NCBI RefSeq assembly: GCF_034376665.1
Contig: NZ_JAXMJI010000074.1
Coordinates: 1 to 64,000 of the forward strand
Length of the DNA stretch: 64,000 nt
DNA from: Allopontixanthobacter sp034376665
Lineage (GTDB): Bacteria > Pseudomonadota > Alphaproteobacteria > Sphingomonadales > Sphingomonadaceae
Reading direction: 5' to 3'
The stretch's first letter is position 1. Every line of letters starts with the position of its first letter. Below the pieces are notes generated by a model. The model had not been told where the DNA came from and did no database searches. It was given only the letters and a program-made list of their open reading frames with translations. Positions 9,214 to 17,907 of the stretch are shown here, in pieces. A program made the position numbers and the translations under genes.

Positions 9214-9337
9214 GGGCGGGCTCGTCTTTCAATGGGGCACTTTGTTCGCGGGAATTGCGAATTGCGCCATTGTCACTATATAGCCCCCAACTCGGCGCGC
9301 GCTACCCGCGCCCGCCTACTTCGGACAGGTCCAAAGA

Positions 9338-9994
9338 ATGCCATCTGTAATTTTTCCCGGCCCCGAGGGCCGTCTTGAAGGCCGTTACTCCCCTGCTCCG
9401 CGTCCGCGTGCGCCGGTGGCAATGATCCTGCATCCACATCCCCAGGGCGGCGGCACGATGAACGAACGGATCACGCAGCGTCTGTACAAGACCTTCACCG
9501 ACCGCGGATTTGCCACCTTGCGGTTCAATTTTCGCGGGGTCGGCCGCAGCCAGGGCAGTTTTGACAACGGAATCGGCGAACTGAGCGACGCCGCGGCCGC
9601 GCTCGACTGGGTGCAATCGATCCACCCCGAAGCGCAAACCACATGGGTCGCGGGCGTGTCCTTCGGCGCGCTGATCGGTATGCAATTGCTGATGCGCCGC
9701 CCTGAAGTGCGCGGGTTCATCTCGGTCGCCCCACCTGCCAACATGTATGATTTCAGCTTCCTGGCGCCATGCCCCGCATCCGGAATCTTTATCCAGGGTG
9801 TAGCCGACACTGTGGTGCAGCCCATTGCGGTCCAGAAGCTGGTCGACAAGCTGCGTACTCAGAAGCACATCACGATCCATCACGAGGAAATTCCGCGCGC
9901 CAACCACTTCTTCGAAAATGAACAGGAAGAACTGATGGCTTCGGTCGATAATTACCTGGACTTCCGTCTCTCGCCGGATTGTCCAATCAAGTGA
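9338..9994 (+). CDS. Alpha/beta hydrolase
   Basis: A 218-residue cytoplasmic alpha/beta hydrolase of the COG2945 type. It has the HPHPQGGGTM oxyanion segment (32-41), the R-F-N-F-R-G-V-G-R-S-Q-G motif, the nucleophile Ser108 in GVSFGA, and a late His in RANHFF. The substrate is unknown. It is divergent from the Fe-S operon and shares the ~120-bp upstream gap, an arrangement seen next to Fe-S biogenesis genes in related bacteria (from memory, not checked). Confidence 0.85.
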   Translation: MPSVIFPGPEGRLEGRYSPAPRPRAPVAMILHPHPQGGGTMNERITQRLYKTFTDRGFATLRFNFRGVGRSQGSFDNGIGELSDAAAALDWVQSIHPEAQTTWVAGVSFGALIGMQLLMRRPEVRGFISVAPPANMYDFSFLAPCPASGIFIQGVADTVVQPIAVQKLVDKLRTQKHITIHHEEIPRANHFFENEQEELMASVDNYLDFRLSPDCPIK

Positions 9995-10028
9995 CGCAAA
10001 CCTAACTGCCACCGGCAGCGCCCAGCTT

Positions 10029-10060
10029 TGCGTGATCCCCGCGAAGGCGGGGATCACGCA
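10029..10060. repeat. REP-like perfect hairpin
   Basis: TGCGTGATCCCCGC / GCGGGGATCACGCA, a 14-bp perfect stem with a 4-nt loop (GAAG), in the gap after the alpha/beta hydrolase gene. It belongs to the same GATCCC-GC-GAAG-GC-GGGATC family as the pair at 38238-38318. It may double as a terminator, although no T-run follows. Confidence 0.7.
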
Positions 10061-10211
10061 CGGCAATCGTTAGGTCCGAACATGCGAATTCTACCAGTGG
10101 CGTTTTGCCACCCGAAATCTCTTGCCCAAACTATGTGATGTTGTAACATTGCAATCTACGGGAATGCCGAACCGGAGAATCGGGCGGCCCAGTCAGGAGA
10201 GAGGAAGCGCT

Positions 10212-10892
10212 ATGGCGTATGTCGATCAAGCCCAGGCAAAGAACAGGAAGAGCGCGGTCATTATGGTTGCCGCGATTCATGCCGTCATCGGCTATGGATT
10301 AATCGTCGGACTGGCTCCGGGAATATTTGATCCGCCCGCACCCAAGCCATTCGTCGGAACGCAAATACCGCTGCCGCCGGTTCCGCCGCCGCCTAAAACA
10401 GACCCGCAACCCACCGAGCTGACAAAGCCGGTTACACCGCCCGTATACACCCCGCCCAGCGCACAGGACATTAACCGGAACCCGATTGAGATTGACACCA
10501 CCACGGTCATCTTGCCGCCGTTCGATCCAGTACCCTGGGCCCAAGGCACGGTCGGTCCTCCGAAGCCTTTTGCTTCAGCTACGCCGCCCAGCTTCGATCC
10601 AGTCGCTGTAAAGCCGCGCAATGATCCCGGAGCATGGGTTACGACCAGCGATTACCGGTCCAGCTGGATCAACCGGGAACTGACCGGCACTGCGGCCTTC
10701 AAGGTGGAGGTCGGCACCAATGGTCGCGCGGTATCCTGCCTGATCACCCGGTCGAGCGGCCACGATGCGCTGGACCAGGCGACCTGCGATCTGATCAGCA
10801 AGCGCGCGCGGTTCGAACCTGCGCGCAACAGCAAGGGGGGAAAAGTTGAGGGAACCTATGCAAGCTCCGTCCGCTGGCAATTGCCGGAGTGA
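10212..10892 (+). CDS. tonB: Energy transducer TonB
   Basis: Inner-membrane-anchored protein that couples ExbBD-derived proton-motive force to outer-membrane TonB-dependent receptors. The 226 residues comprise a short cytoplasmic N-terminus, one membrane helix (about residues 16-36, SAVIMVAAIHAVIGYGLIV), a Pro-rich periplasmic spacer (about 40-115), and a C-terminal TonB domain ending ARFEPARN...Y-A-S-S-V-R-W. The ATG at 10212 follows an AGGAGAGAGG ribosome site; upstream codons in the open frame are not preceded by one. No exbB or exbD lies next to it. It may serve the receptor at 55-58 kb, but that is inference. Confidence 0.88.
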   Translation: MAYVDQAQAKNRKSAVIMVAAIHAVIGYGLIVGLAPGIFDPPAPKPFVGTQIPLPPVPPPPKTDPQPTELTKPVTPPVYTPPSAQDINRNPIEIDTTTVILPPFDPVPWAQGTVGPPKPFASATPPSFDPVAVKPRNDPGAWVTTSDYRSSWINRELTGTAAFKVEVGTNGRAVSCLITRSSGHDALDQATCDLISKRARFEPARNSKGGKVEGTYASSVRWQLPE

Positions 10893-10895
10893 GAA

Positions 10896-11099
10896 TTAGC
10901 GTGAGATCTGGTCGACCGGCGCTTTGCCCCGATCATCCGGAACAATCCAGATCGCCACATTGGCAATCGCCACCAGGGCCAAGATCACCATCAGCGTGAC
11001 CTGGCGCTTCGGCCCGCCGCGGCGCCACAGGACGAACGCGCCAAGCAACAATGCCAGCGCGGCCAGGACCAGGATCGATAATACCGTGTCGGTTGCCAT
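10896..11099 (-). CDS. Small membrane protein, unknown function
   Basis: A 67-residue protein with two predicted transmembrane helices (about residues 6-24 and 34-53) separated by a short basic loop WRRGGPKRQ, and a charged tail. It ends 3 bp from the tonB stop in convergent orientation. No function is recognised. Confidence 0.65.
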   Translation of the reverse strand: MATDTVLSILVLAALALLLGAFVLWRRGGPKRQVTLMVILALVAIANVAIWIVPDDRGKAPVDQISR

Positions 11100-11199
11100 C
11101 CGCGTGGCTTAGCCTGAAGTGCAGCACAGGTGAAGCGGGCTGTGCGCGGAGGACCATTCCCGGTTTGACTTGCTTCCGGGTCAGCGTCAGACATGGCCC

Positions 11200-13047
11200 A
11201 TGACATTCCTGAAAACACACAGCTTCACCCGCCGCCAGACCTTAGCCGGACTGGGAGCAGGCGTCTCCATTGCCGCCCTGCCCGGGTGCGTAACCACTGC
11301 CCGGCAGGCCGCAGGCGCGGCACCGGGCGCGCTCGCTGGCGCCGATCTGCTGGAAGATATTGCGTATAATCTGCTGGCGCATGAGCCGGAACGGGCAACC
11401 TCGCTCGGCGTGGATGTCGGCCAATATGCCCACCTTCGGTCACGGATGGAGGACCAGTCGCAGTCGGGGCAAGATGCCTATGCCGCAACCTTGCGGGCTG
11501 ACCTGGCCCGGGTGCGGGCCGCCGACACCAGCATGCTGGATCCCGCAACCCGAACGAGTTTCGAGGTCGTCGAAAGCGCATACGCCACCGCGCTCGATGG
11601 CTTCGCCCTGCCATACGGCGACGTGGCGGTCGGAAGCTGGCGCAATTCGCCTTATGTGGTGATCCAGAACGTCGGGTCCTACATTGACCTGCCGCGTTTT
11701 TTTGATTCGACGCAGCCGCTGAATAGCGAGGGCGATGCCGAGGCATATATCACGCGTCTGGCTTCGGTTCCCGATGTCCTCAATGGCGAATTGGCACGGA
11801 TGAAGGCGGCGACCGATATGGGCCTGGTCCCGCCAGATTTCCTGCTCGCCAAGGCAGTCACGCAGATGCAGGCCACGCTGCAAGATGCCATGCAAGGGGG
11901 TTCGCTGGTGGCTCCGCTCGCCGCATCGGAAATCGGCCGGGAAGTGACAGGGCAGGCAGAGGAAATCGTCAAGACCACGGTCGCACCTGCGCTCGAGGCG
12001 CAGCTGGCCGAACTTTACCGCCAGCAGAAATTGGCCACATCCGATCCCGGCATGCCCGCCCGCCCGCACGGCGAGGAATATTATGCCTGGGCCCTGCGCG
12101 CCAGCACCACCACCAGTCTGACCCCGGACGAAGTGCACCAGCGTGGGCTGGAAGAACTCGCCTCGCTCCATGCGCGGATGGACCCGATCCTGCGCGAGCT
12201 TGGCTATACATCCGGCACTGTCGGGGCGCGGATGAATGCCCTGGGGAGCGACCCGCGGTTCAAATTTGCCGAAGGCGATCCGGGCCGCCGGGAAATCATG
12301 GCCTTCATCGAGGACAGGATCGCGTGGATAAAGGCCCAGATGCCGCGCGCCTTCAACACGCTGGTCGATCCCAAGCTCGAAGTCCGCCGCATTCCCGCGG
12401 CGGAGGAACTCGGCGCACCGGGAGCTTACGGCGGGGCCGGTTCCAAAGACGGCACCATCCCGGGCAGGATGTGGATCAATTTGCGGACGACCGAACTGCA
12501 CCGCAAATACGATCTGGCCGACCTCACTTACCACGAAACCATTCCCGGACATGTCTGGGAGGGGGAATATTCCAACACCCTGCCGTTGATCCGGTCGATC
12601 CTGGCATTCAACGCTTTTTCCGAAGGCTGGGCGCTCTACGGCGAGCAATTGGCGGACGAGCTGGGCGCCTATGACGAATACAAGGTCGGGCGGCTTGGCT
12701 ATCTCCAGTCGCTCGCGTTCCGGGCGTGCCGTATGGTGGTCGACACCGGCCTTCACTCCAAGGCCTGGAGCCGCCAGCAAGGGGTCGATTTCTTCGTCAA
12801 TAAAAACGGCAGCAAGCCCGATGAGGTCGCTAGCGAAGTCGACCGTTATTGCAGCTGGCCCGGTCAGGCCTGCGGTTACAAGGTCGGCCACAGCGAAATT
12901 GTGCGTCAGCGCGGTCTTGCCAAGGCAGCACTCGGCAGCGCCTATGATTTCAAGGCGTTCAACGATGCCGTGGTCCTTGGCGGCAACGCGCCGCTCGATG
13001 TGATGGCGAAGAACGTTGCACGCTACGTCGCAAGTGCGCAGGCCTAA
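11200..13047 (+). CDS. DUF885 family protein, Tat-exported lipoprotein
   Basis: A 615-residue DUF885 protein, a family of putative metallopeptidase-like proteins. The N-terminus TRRQTLAGLG carries a twin-arginine motif, and the hydrophobic stretch ends in a lipobox-like A-L-P-G-C, so the protein is probably exported by Tat and lipid-anchored. The signature H-E-T-I-P-G-H (zinc-type HExxxGH) followed by an acidic region occurs near residue 440, and A-F-N-A-F-S-E-G-W-A-L-Y-G-E follows, both characteristic of DUF885. The ATG at 11200 is preferred over TTG 11170 because it starts the signal; no strong Shine-Dalgarno is visible. The gene is divergent from the small membrane protein. Confidence 0.87.
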   Translation: MTFLKTHSFTRRQTLAGLGAGVSIAALPGCVTTARQAAGAAPGALAGADLLEDIAYNLLAHEPERATSLGVDVGQYAHLRSRMEDQSQSGQDAYAATLRADLARVRAADTSMLDPATRTSFEVVESAYATALDGFALPYGDVAVGSWRNSPYVVIQNVGSYIDLPRFFDSTQPLNSEGDAEAYITRLASVPDVLNGELARMKAATDMGLVPPDFLLAKAVTQMQATLQDAMQGGSLVAPLAASEIGREVTGQAEEIVKTTVAPALEAQLAELYRQQKLATSDPGMPARPHGEEYYAWALRASTTTSLTPDEVHQRGLEELASLHARMDPILRELGYTSGTVGARMNALGSDPRFKFAEGDPGRREIMAFIEDRIAWIKAQMPRAFNTLVDPKLEVRRIPAAEELGAPGAYGGAGSKDGTIPGRMWINLRTTELHRKYDLADLTYHETIPGHVWEGEYSNTLPLIRSILAFNAFSEGWALYGEQLADELGAYDEYKVGRLGYLQSLAFRACRMVVDTGLHSKAWSRQQGVDFFVNKNGSKPDEVASEVDRYCSWPGQACGYKVGHSEIVRQRGLAKAALGSAYDFKAFNDAVVLGGNAPLDVMAKNVARYVASAQA

Positions 13048-13081
13048 AGGCTCGCCACATCCCTTGCCACTAACGAGAAAA

Positions 13082-13109
13082 GCCCTCTTCCCCGTGAAGG
13101 GAAGAGGGC
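13082..13109 (-). terminator. Rho-independent terminator of pckA
   Basis: GCCCTCTTCCC / GGGAAGAGGGC, an 11-bp stem with a 6-nt loop. Read on the minus strand it is followed by TTTTCTC, so it terminates pckA and lies between the convergent DUF885 and pckA genes. Confidence 0.8.
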
Positions 13110-13149
13110 CCCCTCTCCCACCCGCTTTGCGGGCAGCTCGAAACCGGAT

Positions 13150-14757
13150 TCAGGCCGCCTGATTTTCCACGTGCGGTGCGGCGCGGCGGACCCCTTCGTC
13201 CACGTGCGCTTCGAATTCGGCGAAATTCTCGATGAACAACCGGACCAGCTTGTGCGCGGTGCGGTCGTAATCATCCTGGTCGGCCCAGGTGGAACGGGGG
13301 TCGAGGATTGCCCTGTCAACGCCTGCTACTTCCACGGGTACGTCAAAGCCGAAATTGGGGTCCTTGCGGAACTCCGCATCGTTCAGAGTTCCGTCCAGCG
13401 CTGCATTCAGCAGCGCGCGCGTGGCCTTGATCGGCATCCGTTTCCCGACGCCGTATTTGCCCCCGGTCCACCCGGTGTTGACCAGCCAGCACTGCGCGCC
13501 GCCCTCGGCAATGCGCTTCTTGAGCAGATTGCCGTAAACACTCGGGTGACGCGGCATGAACGGTGCCCCGAAACAGGTGCTGAACGTCGCTTCCGGCTCG
13601 GTCACGCCGATCTCCGTTCCGGCAACCTTGGCGGTGTAGCCCGACAGGAAGTGATACATCGCCTGATCGGGCGTCAGCCGCGCAATCGGGGGCAAAACGC
13701 CGAATGCATCGGCCGTCAGCATGATCACGTTCGAGGGAACCGGACCGAGGTTTTCTTCCGACGTGTTCGGAATTGCGGACAACGGATAGGCACCGCGGGT
13801 ATTTTCCGCGAGCGAATTGTCGTCCAGATCGAGCTCGCCATCGGCATTCATCACGACGTTTTCCAGAACCGTGCCGGGCATCCGCGTGGTCGCGAAAATC
13901 TCTGGTTCCGCTTCTTCGGAAAGGCGGATCATCTTGGCGTAACAACCGCCTTCGAAATTGAACACCGCCGTATCGGACCAGCCGTGTTCATCGTCCCCAA
14001 TCAGGGTGCGGCTGGCATCGGCGCTGAGCGTGGTCTTGCCGGTCCCCGACAGGCCGAAGAAGATCGCCGTCTTGCCGTCTTGCCCGATATTGGCGGAGCA
14101 ATGCATCGGCATCACCCCCTTGGGCGGCAACAGATAGTTGAGAATGCCGAACACGCTCTTCTTCATTTCGCCGGCATATTTTGTGCCGCCGATCAGGATC
14201 AGCTTTTCCGTCAGATTTACCGCAATCACCGTCTCGCTGCGGCAGCCATGGCGGGCCGGGTCGGCGCGAAAAGCGGGCAGGTCGATGATCGTGTATTCGG
14301 GCACGAAACCATCCAGCTCCTGCTCACTCGGGCGGACCAGCAGTGTCCGGATGAACAGATTGTGCCACGCAAGTTCGTTGATTACCCGCACATTCACACG
14401 GTATTCCGGCTGCGAACCGCCGAACAGATCGGCGACGAACAGATCGTCCTTTTCCGCCACCGCGCTCAGGAAATCCTGCTTCAGCGCGGCGAAATGTTCC
14501 GGGGTCATGGAGGCATTGACTTTGCCCCACCAGACGGTGTCTTCGGTGGTCTCGTCGCGAACGATGAACTTGTCTTTCGCCGAGCGGCCGGTGTGCTGTC
14601 CGGTTTCCACCACCAGCGGGCCGTGCTTCGCCAGCTTGCCCTCGCCGCGCGCAACGGCCTGCCGGACCAGTTCCTCGGTCCCGAGATTGGTGTGGACCGC
14701 AGCCTTCGTGACAATACCCTGACTGCTCAGCGAATGGGAAAGTGGCGTGCTCAACAT
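13150..14757 (-). CDS. pckA: Phosphoenolpyruvate carboxykinase (ATP)
   Basis: Catalyses oxaloacetate + ATP to phosphoenolpyruvate + ADP + CO2, the entry step of gluconeogenesis. The 535 residues include the kinase-1a P-loop GLSGTGKTTLSAD, the PEPCK signature region and the EGGCYAKMIRL motif. The ATG at 14757 (MLSTPLSHS) is preceded by AGGAG; the frame is open 45 codons further upstream but without homology. It is transcribed divergently from chvI-chvG. In alphaproteobacteria pckA next to chvIG is a conserved arrangement and can be under ChvI control; control here is inferred only from position. Confidence 0.95.
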   Translation of the reverse strand: MLSTPLSHSLSSQGIVTKAAVHTNLGTEELVRQAVARGEGKLAKHGPLVVETGQHTGRSAKDKFIVRDETTEDTVWWGKVNASMTPEHFAALKQDFLSAVAEKDDLFVADLFGGSQPEYRVNVRVINELAWHNLFIRTLLVRPSEQELDGFVPEYTIIDLPAFRADPARHGCRSETVIAVNLTEKLILIGGTKYAGEMKKSVFGILNYLLPPKGVMPMHCSANIGQDGKTAIFFGLSGTGKTTLSADASRTLIGDDEHGWSDTAVFNFEGGCYAKMIRLSEEAEPEIFATTRMPGTVLENVVMNADGELDLDDNSLAENTRGAYPLSAIPNTSEENLGPVPSNVIMLTADAFGVLPPIARLTPDQAMYHFLSGYTAKVAGTEIGVTEPEATFSTCFGAPFMPRHPSVYGNLLKKRIAEGGAQCWLVNTGWTGGKYGVGKRMPIKATRALLNAALDGTLNDAEFRKDPNFGFDVPVEVAGVDRAILDPRSTWADQDDYDRTAHKLVRLFIENFAEFEAHVDEGVRRAAPHVENQAA

Positions 14758-14965
14758 AGTCTCCTGGTCGGTCCGGAATTTGGGTCTGCCGGTTATCCGG
14801 ATGACCCCGTCCGATTCGTGTGCATACGAATGCAGCGGAAGCGGGGTCCCCTTACGTCGCCAACCTGCCTCCGTCAAATTGTCCGGGGCCATCGGCGGCT
14901 AAACTTTAACCAAAGGCAGTCAATTCGTTGTTTCGCGGCGCCGAACCGTTTAGTCAGGTGTGATT

Positions 14966-15781
14966 ATGGATTCCGAGCGATCAGGCGAAACGACGATGGT
15001 GCCATCACAGACACAGCCTGCCGGGGACGGGGTGGGCCGTCCGCAGTCCGATGCGGATCAAGGGCAAAAGGTCATTGCGCTGGTCGATGACGACCGCAAT
15101 ATCCTGACCACGGTATCGATCGCGCTGCAGGCGGAAGGCTTTGCCACGCGGCTGTATTCCGACGGAGAAGCGGCGCTGAAGGCGCTGCTGGAAAATCCGC
15201 CGGACCTCGCCGTGTTCGACATCAAGATGCCGCGAATGGACGGGATGCAATTGCTTCGGGAACTGCGCAAGCATAGCGCGCTTCCGGTGATATTCCTGAC
15301 CAGCAAGGATGACGAGGAGGACGAGGAAGCGGGGCTGGAACAAGGTGCGGACGATTACATCGCCAAGCCGTTCAGCCTGCGCCTTCTGCTCGTGCGGATC
15401 CGCGCCATTCTGCGTCGCAGCGCCGCTTTGGCGGACGATGCCGATCCGGGGAAGGTCACCGACAAGGAAGACCCGGTCGGCACCCTTGCGCGCGGCAAGC
15501 TGCTGATGGATCCGGCCCGCCATCATGTGTCCTGGGATGGACGTCCGGTCTCCCTCACCGTCACCGAATTCCTCATTCTGGAGGCACTTGCGGTAAGGCC
15601 TGGTGTGATCAAATCCCGCAACCAGCTGATGGACGCGGCCTATACCGAAGACATGTTCGTGGACGACCGGACAGTCGACAGCCATATCAAGCGGATGCGG
15701 CGCAAGTTCCGCAGCGTCGATGGCGAGTTTTCCGCCATCGAGACACTCTACGGGGCGGGCTACAGCTTCACCGATGGCTGA
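14966..15781 (+). CDS. chvI: Response regulator ChvI (OmpR family)
   Basis: Two-component transcription regulator. After a ~35-residue variable N-terminal tail comes the receiver domain with ALVDDDRNI (acidic pocket), phospho-acceptor Asp in FDIKMPRMDGM, and Lys in ADDYIAKPFS. A winged-helix DNA-binding domain ends with SHIKRMRRKFR and GAGYSF. The sequence blocks are those of the ChvI/ExoS-ChvI family, which senses envelope or acid stress and controls cell-surface, virulence or central carbon genes in alphaproteobacteria. ATG 14966 has AGG at good spacing; GTG 14960 is possible. The stop overlaps the chvG start (ATGGCTGA). Confidence 0.92.
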   Translation: MDSERSGETTMVPSQTQPAGDGVGRPQSDADQGQKVIALVDDDRNILTTVSIALQAEGFATRLYSDGEAALKALLENPPDLAVFDIKMPRMDGMQLLRELRKHSALPVIFLTSKDDEEDEEAGLEQGADDYIAKPFSLRLLLVRIRAILRRSAALADDADPGKVTDKEDPVGTLARGKLLMDPARHHVSWDGRPVSLTVTEFLILEALAVRPGVIKSRNQLMDAAYTEDMFVDDRTVDSHIKRMRRKFRSVDGEFSAIETLYGAGYSFTDG

Positions 15782-17393
15782 GGACACGGTCAACGCCGCT
15801 TCCGGTGTGGAACCCGCCTCGCGGTCGGCGGCGCGCCTGAACCAGCATCTGAATTCTCAGATCGACCGGCTGAAATGGTCCAATCGTCTTTCGCTGACCT
15901 CGCGGATTCTGGCGGTAAACATCCTCCCGCTGGCCCTGCTCGGCGGGGGAATATTCTACCTCGACGGATACCGTAAACAGCTGCTCGACGAACGCTACAA
16001 GCTTGCCCGGATCGAAGCCCAGATCACCGCTGAAGCGCTAGCCGGTGCCAGCAAGGCGCGGCAGGAAGCGCTGCTTATCCAGATCGGCAAGGAACAGCGG
16101 ATGCGGCTGCGGATGTTCGATGCCGAGGGCCGCCTGTGGGCCGACAGCTTCGCGCTCGACGCGCCCGCATTCCAGTTCGACGATCCGGTGGCCGAGCCGT
16201 GGCCGGACGATTTTGCCCGAATGCTCGACCGCGCCGTGGACACGATCGTCGGCGCCGACCCGATCCCGGATTACGTGGAACCCGCCGAGGCTCGGGCCGA
16301 TTCCTGGCCGGAACTCGCCCGCGCTCGCGAGCAGGGTCTGTCACAAATCCAGCTGCGCGACGCGCCGGACGGAACCCCGGTCATCAACGCGGCCGCACCT
16401 GTCGGGCTGAAGGGATCGACGCTTCTCACCACCCGCAACGCGGTCGATATCACCGATTCGGTGCGGAGCGCACGTTCCACGCTGGTAAGTGCTGTGTTCC
16501 TGGCGCTACTCGTCTCGATCGCATTGTCGCTGTTCATGGCGCGGACCATCGTGCGCCCGCTGCAACAGCTGGCGAGGGCAGCCATTCGCGTCCGCCTGGG
16601 CCGTGACCGGCAGGTCGAGGTGCCTCGCCTGCCGCAGCGCCACGACGAAATCGGCCTGCTTGCGCGCGCCATATCGGACATGACCGACGCCCTGCGGCAG
16701 CGGATCGACGCGGTCGATCATTTCGCCGCCGATGTGGCGCATGAAATCAAGAACCCGCTCGCCAGTCTGCGCAGCGCCATCGAATCGCTGTCGCGGGTAG
16801 AGGATCCCGAACTACGTAGGCAGCTGACGGAGATCGCCTCGCATGATGTCCGGCGGATCGATCGGCTGGTGACGGAAATTTCCGACGCAAGCCGGATAGA
16901 CGCCGAATTATCGCGCGCCGTGTTCGAGGAAATGGACCTCGTCGGACTCACTTCCGCCATCATCAGTTCGCGCGACAGCAGAGGGGAAAACGAAGGCCGC
17001 GAGATCACCTATAGTTCCCCGATGAGCGGCGCTTGGGTGCGGGGTGTGCCCGCACGGCTGGAACGGGTGATCGAAAACCTGCTCGACAATGCCGTGTCCT
17101 TTTCGCCGCCGGATGGCGTGATCTCCGTGAATATCAGCCACGAGGACGACATGGTTTGCATGAAAGTCTGTGACAGCGGGCCGGGAATTCCCGAGGATTC
17201 CCGCGAAAAAGTGTTCCAGCGGTTTCATTCATTGCGTCCCGATGCGGAGGCATTCGGTGACCACAGCGGTCTCGGCCTTGCCATCGCCCGGACGATTGCC
17301 GAAGCGCATGACGGATCGCTGGTCGCCCAAGAGCGGGACGATGGCCGAACCGGGGCTTGCCTGGTGCTCAAATTGCCCGAACTGGAGCGCTGA
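15774..17393 (+). CDS. chvG: Sensor histidine kinase ChvG
   Basis: Membrane histidine kinase partner of ChvI, 539 residues. It has a transmembrane helix near residues 45-63, a periplasmic sensor region of about 180 residues, a second helix near 245-265, and a HAMP linker. The H-box F-A-A-D-V-A-H-E-I-K-N-P holds the phosphorylated His, and the N-box (RVIENLLDNAVSFSPPDG) and G-boxes follow (DSGPGIPE, GLGLAIA). The ATG at 15774 overlaps the chvI stop, so the two are translationally coupled. ChvG is held inactive by ExoR in rhizobia; no exoR is seen here. Confidence 0.92.
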   Translation: MAEDTVNAASGVEPASRSAARLNQHLNSQIDRLKWSNRLSLTSRILAVNILPLALLGGGIFYLDGYRKQLLDERYKLARIEAQITAEALAGASKARQEALLIQIGKEQRMRLRMFDAEGRLWADSFALDAPAFQFDDPVAEPWPDDFARMLDRAVDTIVGADPIPDYVEPAEARADSWPELARAREQGLSQIQLRDAPDGTPVINAAAPVGLKGSTLLTTRNAVDITDSVRSARSTLVSAVFLALLVSIALSLFMARTIVRPLQQLARAAIRVRLGRDRQVEVPRLPQRHDEIGLLARAISDMTDALRQRIDAVDHFAADVAHEIKNPLASLRSAIESLSRVEDPELRRQLTEIASHDVRRIDRLVTEISDASRIDAELSRAVFEEMDLVGLTSAIISSRDSRGENEGREITYSSPMSGAWVRGVPARLERVIENLLDNAVSFSPPDGVISVNISHEDDMVCMKVCDSGPGIPEDSREKVFQRFHSLRPDAEAFGDHSGLGLAIARTIAEAHDGSLVAQERDDGRTGACLVLKLPELER

Positions 17394-17395
17394 TC

Positions 17396-17854
17396 GTGAT
17401 CGACGCGCCCCGTCCGCCGCCGATGGTACTGCATCAGGCGGGATGCATCGCGGTTGGTGGGCGCGGGATATTGATCGAAGGGCCGCCGGGCAGCGGCAAG
17501 ACGACCCTGGCGCTGATGCTGCTGGACCGCGGGGCCGCGCTGGTCGGGGATGATGGCGTGGAACTGGCCATCCGGCTGGGACATCTATGGGCCATGCCGC
17601 CAGCGCACACCGCGGGGAAACTGGAGATTCGCGGCGTCGGGATCATCGATTTGCCTGTCACGCAGGCACCGGTTTCGCTCCGGCTGATCCTGTCCCCCGA
17701 TGCCCCGCGCTATATCGAGCAGGCGGACAGCAGCGAAGTCGCTGGCGCGCGCCTTCCCACGCTGTTGTTCGACCCGGGCGGAGCGGCAGCGGCGATTCGC
17801 GCGGAATACGCGCTGGACCTGCACGGTCTGCCCATGCCGGCGGGATCCGGCTGA
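17396..17854 (+). CDS. hprK: HPr kinase/phosphorylase, short alphaproteobacterial form
   Basis: Phosphorylates or dephosphorylates a serine of HPr. Only the C-terminal kinase domain is present (152 residues against about 310 in Firmicutes), the usual form in alphaproteobacteria. The Walker A GPPGSGKTTLAL lies near residue 30, followed by VGDDGVEL and the HprK signature E-I-R-G-V-G-I-I-D. The GTG start at 17396 follows the chvG stop by 2 bases, and the usual M-V-L-H start context (P-P-M-V-L-H) occurs 10 residues later. Its likely substrate is the HPr encoded at 19344. Confidence 0.88.
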   Translation: MIDAPRPPPMVLHQAGCIAVGGRGILIEGPPGSGKTTLALMLLDRGAALVGDDGVELAIRLGHLWAMPPAHTAGKLEIRGVGIIDLPVTQAPVSLRLILSPDAPRYIEQADSSEVAGARLPTLLFDPGGAAAAIRAEYALDLHGLPMPAGSG

Positions 17855-17907
17855 TGGAGTATATCCGCCCTTTCCTTGCCCGGTAAACAGGACCAAACCC
17901 TACCTTG

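Noticed and set aside
13171..15090. 639-codon plus-strand open frame opposite pckA
   Set aside because: Antisense shadow of high-GC coding sequence; no motif, and pckA on the other strand is certain.
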